DNA from: CAJAQL01 sp964442965
Lineage (GTDB): Bacteria > Patescibacteriota > Minisyncoccia > UBA6257 > 2-01-FULL-56-20
Reading direction: 5' to 3'
Assembly (NCBI GenBank): GCA_964442965.1
Contig: CAYUBE010000009.1
Coordinates: 1-31,143, forward strand
Length of the DNA stretch: 31,143 nucleotides
This document shows positions 15,864 to 21,629 of this stretch, one piece after another (the stretch's first letter is position 1; the number at the start of each line of letters is the position of its first letter). The notes beneath the pieces were generated by a model that saw nothing but the letters and a program-made list of their open reading frames with translations, was not told the origin of the DNA and did no database searches. A program made the position numbers and the translations under genes.

Positions 15864-16091
15864 TTAGACGAACTTGATGATGAGTGCAACGACGAGCGCG
15901 TAGATGGCGATGGCTTCCGCAAAGGCAATTGCCAAGATGGCCATAGTCTGCACCTTCGAAGCCGCTTCGGGATTTCTGCCGATCGCATCGACCGATTTCG
16001 AGCCGATCATGCCAATCGCAAGCGCGGGAACGATGGTTCCCATACCGATCGCAATGGCCGTACCGAGGATTTTTATGCTGTTAACATCCAT
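15864..16091 (-). CDS. atpE: ATP synthase F0 c subunit (rotor ring proteolipid)
   Basis: The 75-residue hairpin has two membrane helices (about 8-30 and 50-73) joined by the polar loop SVDAIGRNPEA. The ion-binding carboxylate is Glu59 (in AFAEAIAIY). The positions that supply extra sodium ligands in Na+-type rings (Gln32 and Ser66 of Ilyobacter) are Ile26 and Ala60 here, so proton coupling is predicted. It lies between two gaps, the downstream one holding a hairpin that could help set the high c-subunit expression. Confidence 0.96.
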   Translation of the reverse strand: MDVNSIKILGTAIAIGMGTIVPALAIGMIGSKSVDAIGRNPEAASKVQTMAILAIAFAEAIAIYALVVALIIKFV

Positions 16092-16149
16092 AATGGGTAT
16101 AAATTAAGAAATTACATAGGGCGACCTTTCTGTTTCAGAGTTCGATATT

Positions 16150-16908
16150 TTATATGGCGGCTTTTTCTGGTTCCGCTTGTTCCCCGTGCTCTTCCGAGAT
16201 TGCCATCGAGATGAACACGAGCGTCAGCATTCCAAAAATAAACGCCTGAATAAAACCGACGAATATCTCGAGGAACATAAACGGGAGCGGCGCCAGGTAC
16301 GGCAAGAGGAACGCCATGATGGTCAGGAGAACCTCCCCCGCAAAGACATTTCCAAAGAGACGGAATGAGAACGAGATGATTTTAGCAAATTCTGAGATAA
16401 GTTCAAGGATTCCCACGAAAAAAGCGATGGGATTTGAAAAATTAAAAAATGTTTTGAGGCGACCCTTGAGGCCCACAGCCGCAACGCCGAGAGCGTTCGC
16501 GAACGTAACCGCAATCAAAGCAAGAGCAAGCGTGAAGTTCAGGTCAGCCGCAGGCGATCTCAGAAGCGGCACCGTGCCACTGGCCGTTTGCATCGTAAGC
16601 GACCCCACGCCCGGCAAAAGTCCGAGCCAATTCGAGCACAGGACAAAGAGAAAAACCGTAAGAACTACGGGGAGGTATTGCTCCGATTTGCGGCGATCGC
16701 CCAAAACCGAATCCATGAGGCCGAGTGCGCCATCCACAATGACTTCAACAATATTCTGAATCCTCCCGGGAACCATTTTAAGCCCGTGCCGCAATATTAT
16801 TGCAAAAACAACCAACACAACGAAGGCGACGAGCGCGAGAAGTACCGAGTTGGTGACGGGGAAATTTCCGACATGAAAAATGTCTTCTGCGCGGAGAGAA
16901 ATAGCCAT
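16150..16908 (-). CDS. atpB: ATP synthase F0 a subunit
   Basis: The 252-residue protein has five to six membrane helices. The essential arginine is Arg183 in SFSFRLFGNVFAGE, facing the c-ring carboxylate, and the last helices carry FVGFIQAFIFGMLTLVFISM. The N-terminal LRAEDIFHVGNFPVTNS is the usual periplasmic start. Ion entry and exit half-channels are formed here. It is the first atp gene of the run and is 40 bases downstream of the cysteine desulfurase stop. No atpI gene is seen in front of it. Confidence 0.96.
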   Translation of the reverse strand: MAISLRAEDIFHVGNFPVTNSVLLALVAFVVLVVFAIILRHGLKMVPGRIQNIVEVIVDGALGLMDSVLGDRRKSEQYLPVVLTVFLFVLCSNWLGLLPGVGSLTMQTASGTVPLLRSPAADLNFTLALALIAVTFANALGVAAVGLKGRLKTFFNFSNPIAFFVGILELISEFAKIISFSFRLFGNVFAGEVLLTIMAFLLPYLAPLPFMFLEIFVGFIQAFIFGMLTLVFISMAISEEHGEQAEPEKAAI

Positions 16909-16948
16909 AATGCCGAAAGTGTAACAGAAATCGGATCAAAAATCCAAC

Positions 16949-18241
16949 TCATCTACGCTTTCCTCGATTTCCGATAATGATTCCTTTCATGATTCGCAAG
17001 GTTTGAGTGATTTCTTCTTTTGTCGTCGGCCGGCCCAAACTAAATCGGACACTCGACCGCGACCGCTCTTTCGGATATCCCATCGCTTCAATAACGTACG
17101 ACGAAAGAGATGCCCGCGCGCGGCACGCCGAACCAGATGAAACCGCAAGGCCATGAAGATCAAATTTCGTAAGAAGGTCCTGCGCCTCGCGGCCGGGAAA
17201 ATAGACGTTCAAAATGTTTGGGAGGGGCGCTAAACGCTTGGCGCTTGGCGCTTCGGCCGGAGAAACGCCGTTGATTTCGGCTTTGGGACATATTTTTTTA
17301 ATTCCACACCATAGCTCATTGCGAAGATTTGCAATGTCCTTACTTGTTAACTTGTTTAAATTAACAAGTAGTTCCACGGCCTTCGCAAAACCGACGATTG
17401 CGGGAATATTTTCCGTGCCCGAACGGAGACCAAATTCCTGGCCGCCGCCAGTCAGAAGCGGGCCTAAAAATCCGTGATTTATGAATAATGATTCATGATT
17501 TAAGGGCGTTTTCTGTTTATTTCCTCCTGAATTCTGAATTCTGAATCCTGAATCTTTCAAATATAACGCTCCGGCACCTTTCGGCCCATAGATCTTATGT
17601 GACGAAAATGTCATGAGATCGACGCCGAGATCAGCAACGGAACAATCGAGAAACTGGAACGCCTGCGAAGCATCGGTATGAAAAAGCGGCATAGCGCCGG
17701 ACTGCGAGCGAAAATCACTTATGATTTTCGCTATCGCCGCGACTTGCTGGATGGTCCCGATCTCGTTGTTCGCATACATAACGGAAACCAAAACCGTATT
17801 TTCGTCCAGGCTCGCCTCTAATTTTTTTAAATCAATCAGGCCGGTTTTATCGACCAGAAGATAAACAACGTCAATTCCCTCTTTTTCTAAATCTCGCGCC
17901 GTCTCAAGAACTGACTCGTGTTCAATAGAAGAAACGATGATGCGAGGGGTGGACAATCGGCGATTAGCGATCAGCGATCGGGCCACTACTCCCCGCAAGA
18001 CAAGATTGTTTGCCTCCGTCGCGGACCCGGTAAAAATAATTTCTCTGAAATCCGCGCCGATCGATGCCGCAACAATTTCCCGCGATTTATCGAGCGCCGC
18101 CATCGCTTCCTGACCAAACGAATGGAGGGATCCCGCATTCCCGAACTTTTCCGAAAAGTATGGCCGCATCGCACGCAAAACCGCCGGATCGACTGGCGTC
18201 GTCGCAGCATAATCGAGATAAATCTTTTGAAGTAGTGCCAT
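16949..18241 (-). CDS. Cysteine desulfurase (NifS/IscS family) with repeat-encoded insertions
   Basis: The 430-residue PLP enzyme converts cysteine to alanine and passes sulfur on for Fe-S clusters or tRNA thiolation. Visible motifs are YLDYAATTPVDP (8-19), GSATEANNL (72-80), SSIEHESVL, NNEIGTIQ (158-165), HTDASQA (188-194), SSHKIYGPKG with PLP-Lys216, GGGQEFGLRSGTENIP, and VSSGSACRAR with Cys373. The family is usually about 385-400 residues. The excess falls in loops at about 89-97, 229-240, 246-260, 290-301 and 327-339, each of which coincides with a short repetitive or inverted word in the DNA. No scaffold gene (iscU) is adjacent. The gene starts the minus-strand run that continues into atpB. 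Confidence 0.95.
   Translation of the reverse strand: MALLQKIYLDYAATTPVDPAVLRAMRPYFSEKFGNAGSLHSFGQEAMAALDKSREIVAASIGADFREIIFTGSATEANNLVLRGVVARSLIANRRLSTPRIIVSSIEHESVLETARDLEKEGIDVVYLLVDKTGLIDLKKLEASLDENTVLVSVMYANNEIGTIQQVAAIAKIISDFRSQSGAMPLFHTDASQAFQFLDCSVADLGVDLMTFSSHKIYGPKGAGALYLKDSGFRIQNSGGNKQKTPLNHESLFINHGFLGPLLTGGGQEFGLRSGTENIPAIVGFAKAVELLVNLNKLTSKDIANLRNELWCGIKKICPKAEINGVSPAEAPSAKRLAPLPNILNVYFPGREAQDLLTKFDLHGLAVSSGSACRARASLSSYVIEAMGYPKERSRSSVRFSLGRPTTKEEITQTLRIMKGIIIGNRGKRR
17225..17260. repeat. In-frame word repeat in the desulfurase gene (1)
   Basis: GGGGCGCTAAACGCTTGGCG, then CTTGGCGCTTCGGCC: three to four copies of a CGCTTGG-like word. It encodes about residues 327-339 (VSPAEAPSAKRLAP) in a loop before the PNILNV strand. 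Confidence 0.65.
17341..17370. repeat. In-frame perfect inverted repeat in the desulfurase gene (2)
   Basis: TACTTGTTAA (17341-17350) and TTAACAAGTA (17361-17370) are exact complements around a 10-nt loop that repeats the word (CTTGTTTAAA). It encodes about residues 290-301 (ELLVNLNKLTSK). Confidence 0.75.
17474..17503. repeat. In-frame inverted word repeat in the desulfurase gene (3)
   Basis: GTGATTTATGAATAATGATT, then CATGATTTAA: arms around ATGAAT/ATTCAT. It encodes LNHESLFINHGF (about 247-258), within a long insertion not typical of the family. Confidence 0.7.
17526..17557. repeat. In-frame tandem word repeat in the desulfurase gene (4)
   Basis: Four consecutive CTGAATY words, partly palindromic (GAATTC). 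On the coding strand it encodes DSGFRIQNSGG (about 230-240), directly next to repeat (3) in the same insertion. Confidence 0.75.
17955..17982. repeat. In-frame word repeat in the desulfurase gene (5)
   Basis: AATCGGCGATTAGCGATCAG, then CGATCGGG: three GCGATY words. It encodes SLIANRRLS (about 89-97), where homologues have a shorter loop. It shares the TTAGCGATTAG word with the atpA-atpG gap. Confidence 0.65.
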
Positions 18242-18279
18242 GTTTGTTATATCTTAGCCCAATATAGAGCTTTTTGCTC

Positions 18280-18316
18280 AAACAAAGAAAGCCGCTTCAG
18301 CATCGTGCTGAAGCGG
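18280..18316 (-). terminator. Terminator of the 86-aa gene
   Basis: CCGCTTCAGCA-TCG-TGCTGAAGCGG (18292-18316) is a perfect 11-bp stem. On the minus strand it is followed by CTTTCTTTGTTTG. It begins 3 bases after the stop codon at 18320 and isolates that gene from the desulfurase operon. Confidence 0.75.
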
Positions 18317-18319
18317 ATA

Positions 18320-18580
18320 TTATCCCAAAAATACTTCCGGAGGGAGAGGCGGAAAGAGCGGTGGGAAAATAGTGATTTCCGTCTCTAGGTTTTGCCATAT
18401 ACCTTCGGTAAGACGGATGTAACCATATGCTCTCAGCTCCGGATGGTGCCCGTCGACATAAATAATATTTTTCTCAGAGATGTTTTTTTCAGGAACTTCA
18501 GAACGATGGACTGCCCCTTTTACGTCGTATCCCATCTCGCGGAAGCGAGACATTAAGCAGATCAAACTATTCTCATCCAT
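18320..18580 (-). CDS. Hypothetical protein, 86 residues
   Basis: No family was recognised. The protein starts MDENSLICLMSRFREMGYDV, has an acidic/basic mixed middle with YVDGHHPELRAYGYIRL, and ends in a proline-rich tail (FPPLFPPLPPEVFLG). It is soluble, without a signal or membrane segment. It is supported as real by a strong ribosome binding site (GAGGAG, about 18592-18587, 6-7 bases before the ATG) and by a terminator directly after it. It stands alone between the desulfurase operon and the tRNA-linked island. Confidence 0.7.
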   Translation of the reverse strand: MDENSLICLMSRFREMGYDVKGAVHRSEVPEKNISEKNIIYVDGHHPELRAYGYIRLTEGIWQNLETEITIFPPLFPPLPPEVFLG

Positions 18581-18708
18581 AATAATCTCCTCGAATTATC
18601 TATGGTTGGTATAGTTCATCTGTTGGATTTTTAAAAGCCTGGCCTCGAAAATTTTACTTTCCAGATCTCCGTAATTTCCTCTCACCTTTGCATAAAATTC
18701 TTATTTCA

Positions 18709-18726
18709 GTGCACCGTACGTTAATC
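18709..18726 (+). repeat. 18-nt repeat GTGCACCGTACGTTAATC, copy 1
   Basis: Exact copy of the 18-mer also found at 18827 and 20516. It consists of two abutting 6-bp palindromes (GTGCAC, CGTACG) plus TTAATC. Here it is followed by GAGTACATGCTCACCTAGTG, which recurs in near-identical form in front of copy 3. Confidence 0.9.
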
Positions 18727-18743
18727 GAGTACATGCTCACCTA

Positions 18744-18760
18744 GTGCCCTCGCGAGGAAT
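18744..18760 (+). other. 17-nt copy of the tRNA-Arg 3' end (candidate attachment site)
   Basis: GTGCCCTCGCGAGGAAT is identical to plus-strand 21551-21567, the 3' acceptor/T-arm end of tRNA-Arg(CCG), in the same orientation. Duplicated tRNA 3' ends mark the far border of elements inserted by tyrosine recombinases. It also forms the left arm of a hairpin ending at 18784 (CGAGGAATAC-TAAC-GTATTCCTCG core). Confidence 0.55.
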
Positions 18761-18822
18761 ACTAACGTATTCCTCGTTTGGCACCTCAAATGAAAACGCA
18801 CGATCTGTCGCGCGTTTTCATT
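18744..18822. repeat. Two consecutive hairpins beside the attachment-site candidate
   Basis: Hairpin one, 18744-18784, pairs CGAGGAATAC with GTATTCCTCG and GTGCC with GGCAC around an internal bulge. Hairpin two, 18789-18822, pairs AATGAAAACGC with GCGTTTTCATT, an 11-bp perfect stem. They lie between copies 1 and 2 of the 18-mer. No gene is visible in 18581-18826. Confidence 0.75.
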
Positions 18823-18826
18823 TTCG

Positions 18827-18844
18827 GTGCACCGTACGTTAATC
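18827..18844 (+). repeat. 18-nt repeat, copy 2
   Basis: Exact copy; forms codons 1-6 (VHRTLI) of the first 35-codon frame. Confidence 0.9.
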
Positions 18845-18934
18845 AGCTGGAACCTCATTGAAAATACCCTGAACGAATGGAATGAAGCTATTAGAGAATA
18901 TCGCAGAGAGAATACGTATAAGAACACAGCGTGA
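18827..18934 (+). CDS. Conserved 35-codon reading frame, copy 1 (short protein or gene fragment)
   Basis: It opens with GTG inside the 18-mer and reads VHRTLISWNLIENTLNEWNE, then AIREYRREN, then a variable tail and TGA. The paralogous frame at 20516-20623 has the same length. Over the first 29 codons seven codons differ: six are synonymous third-base changes and one is Thr/Ala. That pattern indicates selection on the protein sequence. It is helical and highly charged, with no known family recognised. It could be the C-terminal fragment of a lost larger gene rather than a complete protein; no Shine-Dalgarno precedes the GTG. Confidence 0.5.
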   Translation: MHRTLISWNLIENTLNEWNEAIREYRRENTYKNTA

Positions 18935-18964
18935 CGTATACGGAATGGATAAAAAAGTGTGTTT

Positions 18965-19147
18965 CTAGGTAATTGTTTCTCCGGTATCTTTTTCTTCCGA
19001 TGACGGCTTATTTTTCTCGATTTCCCACTGATCCAAGACTATCTCTGCAAGGATATGATACTCATCTCTGATTCTGGTAAGTTCTTCGTCGCTTAAACCT
19101 TCCGCCTCCTTGCCAAGAATTTTCCGTACGTCGTCGATGGATAACAT
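18965..19147 (-). CDS. Small acidic helical protein, 60 residues
   Basis: MLSIDDVRKILGKEAEGLSD, then EELTRIRDEYHILAEIVLDQ, then a charged Lys/Glu tail. The build (helix, SDEELxRIRD, LAEI helix, hydrophilic tail) resembles small hypothetical proteins that recur in Parcubacteria, in my recollection often near recombinase genes. This is unverified. No DNA-binding motif is obvious. The ribosome binding site is weak. It lies between the first 35-codon frame and the divergent NYN gene. Confidence 0.6.
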   Translation of the reverse strand: MLSIDDVRKILGKEAEGLSDEELTRIRDEYHILAEIVLDQWEIEKNKPSSEEKDTGETIT

Positions 19148-19255
19148 AGTTTTCTATATTACCCGACCCATAGGTGGGCGTACAGTTGGGGAAAACTGCA
19201 ATCTTCAGTGACAATTGATAAAAGTGTGGTTTTGCCGGATAATTTCGATATATCT

Positions 19256-19747
19256 ATGGCAAACAACGCCGCATTCATCGACAGCAATAATCTGTACCAG
19301 GCGATGCATACGCTTGGTTGGCGTCTTGATAATGGAAAATTCAGGAGATTTCTCAGAGAGAAATATGACATTCAAAAAGCGTATATGTGTATCGGCTATA
19401 TACCGCAGAATCAGGCAATGTATACCAAGTTCCAACAACAGGATTATATTCTCGTATTCAAACCCGTCTTAACCCTGAAGGATGGCACGACCAAAGGTAA
19501 CTGCGATGCTGATCTGGTACTCCGAGCCATGATCGAATATCCGAATTATGACAAGGCAGTTATCGTGAGTGGCGACGGCGATTATTACTCCCTCGTGGAT
19601 TATCTGAAATCAAAAAACAAATTAGCTCAATTACTCATTCCTGACGAACGGAGATACTCAGCCTTGCTTAAAAAGGTAAATGATGAGCATCTGAAATACA
19701 TTTCGTTTATCAGTTCCTTGCGAAAAAAACTCGAGTATCTGCCCTAA
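19256..19747 (+). CDS. NYN domain protein (LabA/DUF88-like PIN-fold nuclease)
   Basis: From the ATG at 19256 the protein has 163 residues; an in-frame GTG at 19208 would add 16. The PIN-like acidic residues are all visible: AFIDSNNLY (Asp near residue 8), KGNCDADLVLRAMIEY (Asp pair in the middle) and VIVSGDGDYYSLVDYLK, the hallmark SGDGDF/Y segment. NYN proteins are metal-dependent RNA-directed nucleases or nuclease-like regulators; a toxin or defence role is possible but unproven. No partner antitoxin overlaps it. It is monocistronic and converges with the PNPOx-like gene at a shared terminator. Confidence 0.88.
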   Translation: MANNAAFIDSNNLYQAMHTLGWRLDNGKFRRFLREKYDIQKAYMCIGYIPQNQAMYTKFQQQDYILVFKPVLTLKDGTTKGNCDADLVLRAMIEYPNYDKAVIVSGDGDYYSLVDYLKSKNKLAQLLIPDERRYSALLKKVNDEHLKYISFISSLRKKLEYLP

Positions 19748-19752
19748 AAAAG

Positions 19753-19792
19753 AAAAGGGCCCCGGAAGGACGGAACCTTCAGGGAGCCTTTT
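19753..19792. terminator. Bidirectional terminator between the NYN and PNPOx-like genes
   Basis: AAAAGG, CCC and AAGG pair with CCTT, GGG and CCTTTT respectively, with small internal bulges. The hairpin lies 5 bases after the plus-strand stop and before the minus-strand stop at 19861, with A and T tracts on either side. Confidence 0.6.
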
Positions 19793-19860
19793 CGTGGTGA
19801 TACTCTGAAAGTATAGAGGATATCCAGTAAAAATGTCAATAAGCCAAAGACTCAAGCTTC

Positions 19861-20334
19861 TTATTGGAGCTCTACTTCAATCCTCATATCGATACCCTCA
19901 TCATCAATCCTCTCGGTGCTGTTAAGCCATACTTTTTCAGGTACTACCTTATAGATTCGGCGGGGTCGGAGATCGAGAAATCGACTCACATCTCTGAGTG
20001 ATTTCTTCTTTCTGGTATAGAGAAGGTAAATGGCTCGTGTCATCTCTTTAGGATCAGTAACTACGGAAGCGTGTCCTTGAATATATACTCCTTCGCCAGT
20101 ACTTTCGGGTACGGTTGAATCGTAAATCACGAGAAACACGTTTGGATTTTCAGAAATGTTCTTGCTATGTTGTGTCTCGCGGGGCGATACCCAATAGAAA
20201 GTATAATTGTCTTTGTCGTAGGCAGAATACACCGGGCTGTTCCATGGTTTACCTTCCGGGGTAACACTCGCAATCGTGATATAGATTATTTTCTCAATAA
20301 TCTCTTGGGCGCGTTTTGTTAGGTTTTCTTGCAT
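19861..20334 (-). CDS. Pyridoxamine 5'-phosphate oxidase-like flavin-binding protein
   Basis: The 157-residue protein fits the split-barrel FMN/F420-binding fold. It has an N-terminal helix, then YITIASVTPEGKPWNSPVYS (17-37), YTFYWVSPRETQHSKNISEN with the phosphate-contacting SxxxxHSKNI, PNVFLVIYDST and GVYIQGHASVV. Members use a flavin-type cofactor to reduce or oxidise small substrates, or simply bind flavin; the substrate cannot be told from sequence. The C-terminal section (RPRRIYKVVPEKVWLNS) is the usual last strand pair. No Shine-Dalgarno is clear. Confidence 0.85.
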   Translation of the reverse strand: MQENLTKRAQEIIEKIIYITIASVTPEGKPWNSPVYSAYDKDNYTFYWVSPRETQHSKNISENPNVFLVIYDSTVPESTGEGVYIQGHASVVTDPKEMTRAIYLLYTRKKKSLRDVSRFLDLRPRRIYKVVPEKVWLNSTERIDDEGIDMRIEVELQ

Positions 20335-20495
20335 GTAGCAGTTAAATGATTTTGATAGCCCCTTAGCCCATTGATACCTTTTTTTTTGGCTTTATTCTTC
20401 TTTCTTTCCTCTATGAACGAAGTGGCAAGAACCATCAACTCTAAGATCGGGGCTTTTTACTTACTTTCCTTTTTTTAATAGAATCACCCCCTGAG

Positions 20496-20513
20496 GGTGA
20501 GTACATACTCACC
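20496..20513. repeat. Palindrome GGTGAGTA-CA-TACTCACC before 18-mer copy 3
   Basis: Perfect 8-bp arms with a CA loop. A diverged version (GAGTACATGCTCACC, 18727-18741) follows 18-mer copy 1, so the two loci share a larger mosaic unit in shuffled order. Confidence 0.8.
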
Positions 20514-20515
20514 TG

Positions 20516-20533
20516 GTGCACCGTACGTTAATC
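20516..20533 (+). repeat. 18-nt repeat, copy 3
   Basis: Exact copy; forms codons 1-6 of the second 35-codon frame and directly follows the GGTGAGTA palindrome. Confidence 0.9.
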
Positions 20534-20623
20534 AGCTGGAACCTCATCGAAAATGCCCTGAATGAATGGAATGAGGCTATAAGAGAATACCGCAGAGAAA
20601 ATGAAGAGAATAGAGCTGCGTGA
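20516..20623 (+). CDS. Conserved 35-codon reading frame, copy 2 (short protein or gene fragment)
   Basis: It has the same length and reading as 18827-18934: VHRTLISWNLIENALNEWNE, then AIREYRREN, then a different acidic tail and TGA. The high ratio of synonymous to replacement change between the copies supports coding. The gap 20624-20829 after it holds a GTCACC/GGTGAC hairpin (20678-20695), 18-mer copy 4 and a terminator, but no gene. Confidence 0.5.
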   Translation: MHRTLISWNLIENALNEWNEAIREYRRENEENRAA

Positions 20624-20729
20624 CTCTCCTTGGCCTTAGTTTACGGCAAGGATGATTTAACAGGAAAGAGGGAAAAAGTCACCTAGACTGGTGACGGTTT
20701 AGGACATTCCTTTCTTAGTCGCTGGTAAA

Positions 20730-20747
20730 GTGCACCGCACGTCAACG
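20730..20747 (+). repeat. 18-nt repeat, diverged copy 4
   Basis: GTGCACCGCACGTCAACG differs from the consensus at four positions. Like the others it can open a GTG frame beginning VHRT, here ending after 17 codons. Confidence 0.65.
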
Positions 20748-20785
20748 AGGTTCGAAAAAATAGAAAATAACCACGAGTAAAATAT

Positions 20786-20816
20786 AAAAAGGCACTTTCA
20801 TTAAAGAGAGTGCCTT
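20786..20816 (-). terminator. Terminator of the 136-aa membrane-protein gene
   Basis: AAGGCACT (20789-20796) pairs with AGTGCCTT (20809-20816). On the minus strand the stem is followed by a T run, 14 bases after the stop at 20830. Confidence 0.75.
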
Positions 20817-20829
20817 ATATAATCCGAAA

Positions 20830-21240
20830 CTATATATTCCGTCCAAGGTCAGTGTTGAACCCCCAATATTCACAGAGTCCCTCCATGATTTTAAATATTT
20901 TTATGACAAGCTTATTGCCGGGGTTACTATCCACTACATCCTTCGCTTCGAGGAGTAACGCTTTAATATTATCTAATCCCATTCCCTGGTAAGGCAAGGT
21001 AGGATCTATATCGTCAAAGTAAAATTTAAACTCATTAAATTTTACCCTCCTCTCTCTAACCTCTAACCAAACCTTCACATCGGCTACTACGGAGCCAATT
21101 ATAGCCAGCACGACTACAACCTCCGCCCCTACCGTCATCCGAGTATAACAAAACCCTATTAGGTATAGTCCTAATAGGACGAACACAAAAAATAATATAA
21201 ATTCTACGACTACTAGCCGGTTATAAACTGTCTTTTTCAT
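20830..21240 (-). CDS. Two-span membrane protein with cytoplasmic C-terminal domain, unknown function
   Basis: The 136-residue protein has two hydrophobic helices (about 9-31 and 37-57) and then a charged domain (VWLEVRERRVKFNEFKFYFD, followed by a helical region ending in LGRNI). No family was recognised. It has unusually explicit expression signals for this genome: a consensus promoter (21402-21374), a palindrome over the -10, a leader terminator hairpin and a strong ribosome binding site (AAAGGAG, about 21255-21249). This implies tightly regulated, possibly autoregulated, expression. It is the island gene nearest to the tRNA. Confidence 0.75.
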   Translation of the reverse strand: MKKTVYNRLVVVEFILFFVFVLLGLYLIGFCYTRMTVGAEVVVVLAIIGSVVADVKVWLEVRERRVKFNEFKFYFDDIDPTLPYQGMGLDNIKALLLEAKDVVDSNPGNKLVIKIFKIMEGLCEYWGFNTDLGRNI

Positions 21241-21263
21241 CTTCCTATCTCCTTTAAATTAAT

Positions 21264-21326
21264 TAAAAATTAGTTATTTTCACTCAAATCATAACCCGTG
21301 TTTCGATCTGGATGAAAATAACTAAT
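21264..21326 (-). terminator. Leader terminator/attenuator candidate upstream of the 136-aa gene
   Basis: ATTAGTTATTTTCA (21269-21282) is the exact complement of TGAAAATAACTAAT (21313-21326), a 14-bp stem around a 30-nt loop. On the minus strand five T follow at once. It lies inside the roughly 125-nt leader, just before the ribosome binding site, so it could stop transcription conditionally. Confidence 0.6.
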
Positions 21327-21366
21327 CTCTCAAGGAGAAATTTCCGATATTCAGTTCTGAACGTTC

Positions 21367-21385
21367 TGGGTGTATTATACACCCA
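21367..21385. promoter_or_regulatory. Perfect 19-bp palindrome over the -10 box (operator candidate)
   Basis: TGGGTGTATTATACACCCA has 9-bp perfect arms about a single central base and contains the complete -10 box of the minus-strand promoter. A dimeric repressor bound here would block RNA polymerase. Confidence 0.65.
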
Positions 21386-21402
21386 TATAATAGATATGTC
21401 AA
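21374..21402 (-). promoter_or_regulatory. Consensus sigma-70 promoter of the 136-aa gene
   Basis: TTGACA (21402-21397) and TATAAT (21379-21374) match the consensus at all 12 positions, with a 17-bp spacer. The start is predicted near 21367. Confidence 0.88.
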
Positions 21403-21548
21403 TACCTCGTAATGGTTCAATAGCTTGGAATCCAAATCCTATCTGGTGGTAACGAAAGAGGAGCCTGTTGAGACCCCTCTTTCGTTCAATCAAGACCGTA
21501 TTTATTAATTTTTCAGACTTTCCAGTGTTTTATGACGAAATAGTCATC

Positions 21549-21623
21549 TGGTGCCCTCGCGAGGAATTGAACCTCGATCGCCTCCTTCGGAGGGAGGCGT
21601 CCTATCCGTTGAACGACGAGGGC
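21549..21623 (-). tRNA. tRNA-Arg (anticodon CCG)
   Basis: The 75-nt cloverleaf is complete with encoded CCA. The 7-bp acceptor is GCCCTCG/CGAGGGC, and the D arm is GTTC/GGAC. The anticodon stem is CCTCC/GGAGG with loop CTCCGAA (T33, anticodon CCG at 34-36). The variable loop has 4 nt, and the T arm is CGAGG-TTCAATT-CCTCG. It decodes CGG. Its last 17 template bases before CCA are duplicated at 18744-18760. Confidence 0.96.
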
Positions 21624-21629
21624 AGAATT

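Larger units (their letters stand above)
18744..21567. mobile_element. Putative tRNA-Arg-integrated island, no integrase seen
   Basis: The segment lies between the tRNA-Arg(CCG) 3' end and its 17-nt direct copy, with the geometry expected of insertion into a tRNA gene. It is AT-richer than its flanks. It contains four 18-mer copies (one just outside), two copies of a 35-codon frame, a NYN protein, a PNPOx-like protein and a membrane protein. No recombinase or transposase was found, so this would be a remnant or an element mobilised in trans. The gap 20335-20515 shows no gene. Confidence 0.45.

Noticed and set aside
15864..16091. Sodium-type c-ring
   Set aside because: The extra sodium-ligand positions are Ile26 and Ala60, so the proton form is the better reading.
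18709..18844. Integron attC site
   Set aside because: The hairpins and TTAATC are suggestive, but the G-TTRRRY core and its complementary R'' box do not match, and no integron integrase is present.
18721..18927. Minus-strand frame of 68 codons
   Set aside because: It runs antisense through two hairpins and the 35-codon frame; no ribosome binding site and implausible composition.
21284..21493. Minus-strand frame of 69 codons
   Set aside because: It would contain the consensus promoter, the operator palindrome and the leader hairpin; it looks like a chance frame over regulatory DNA.
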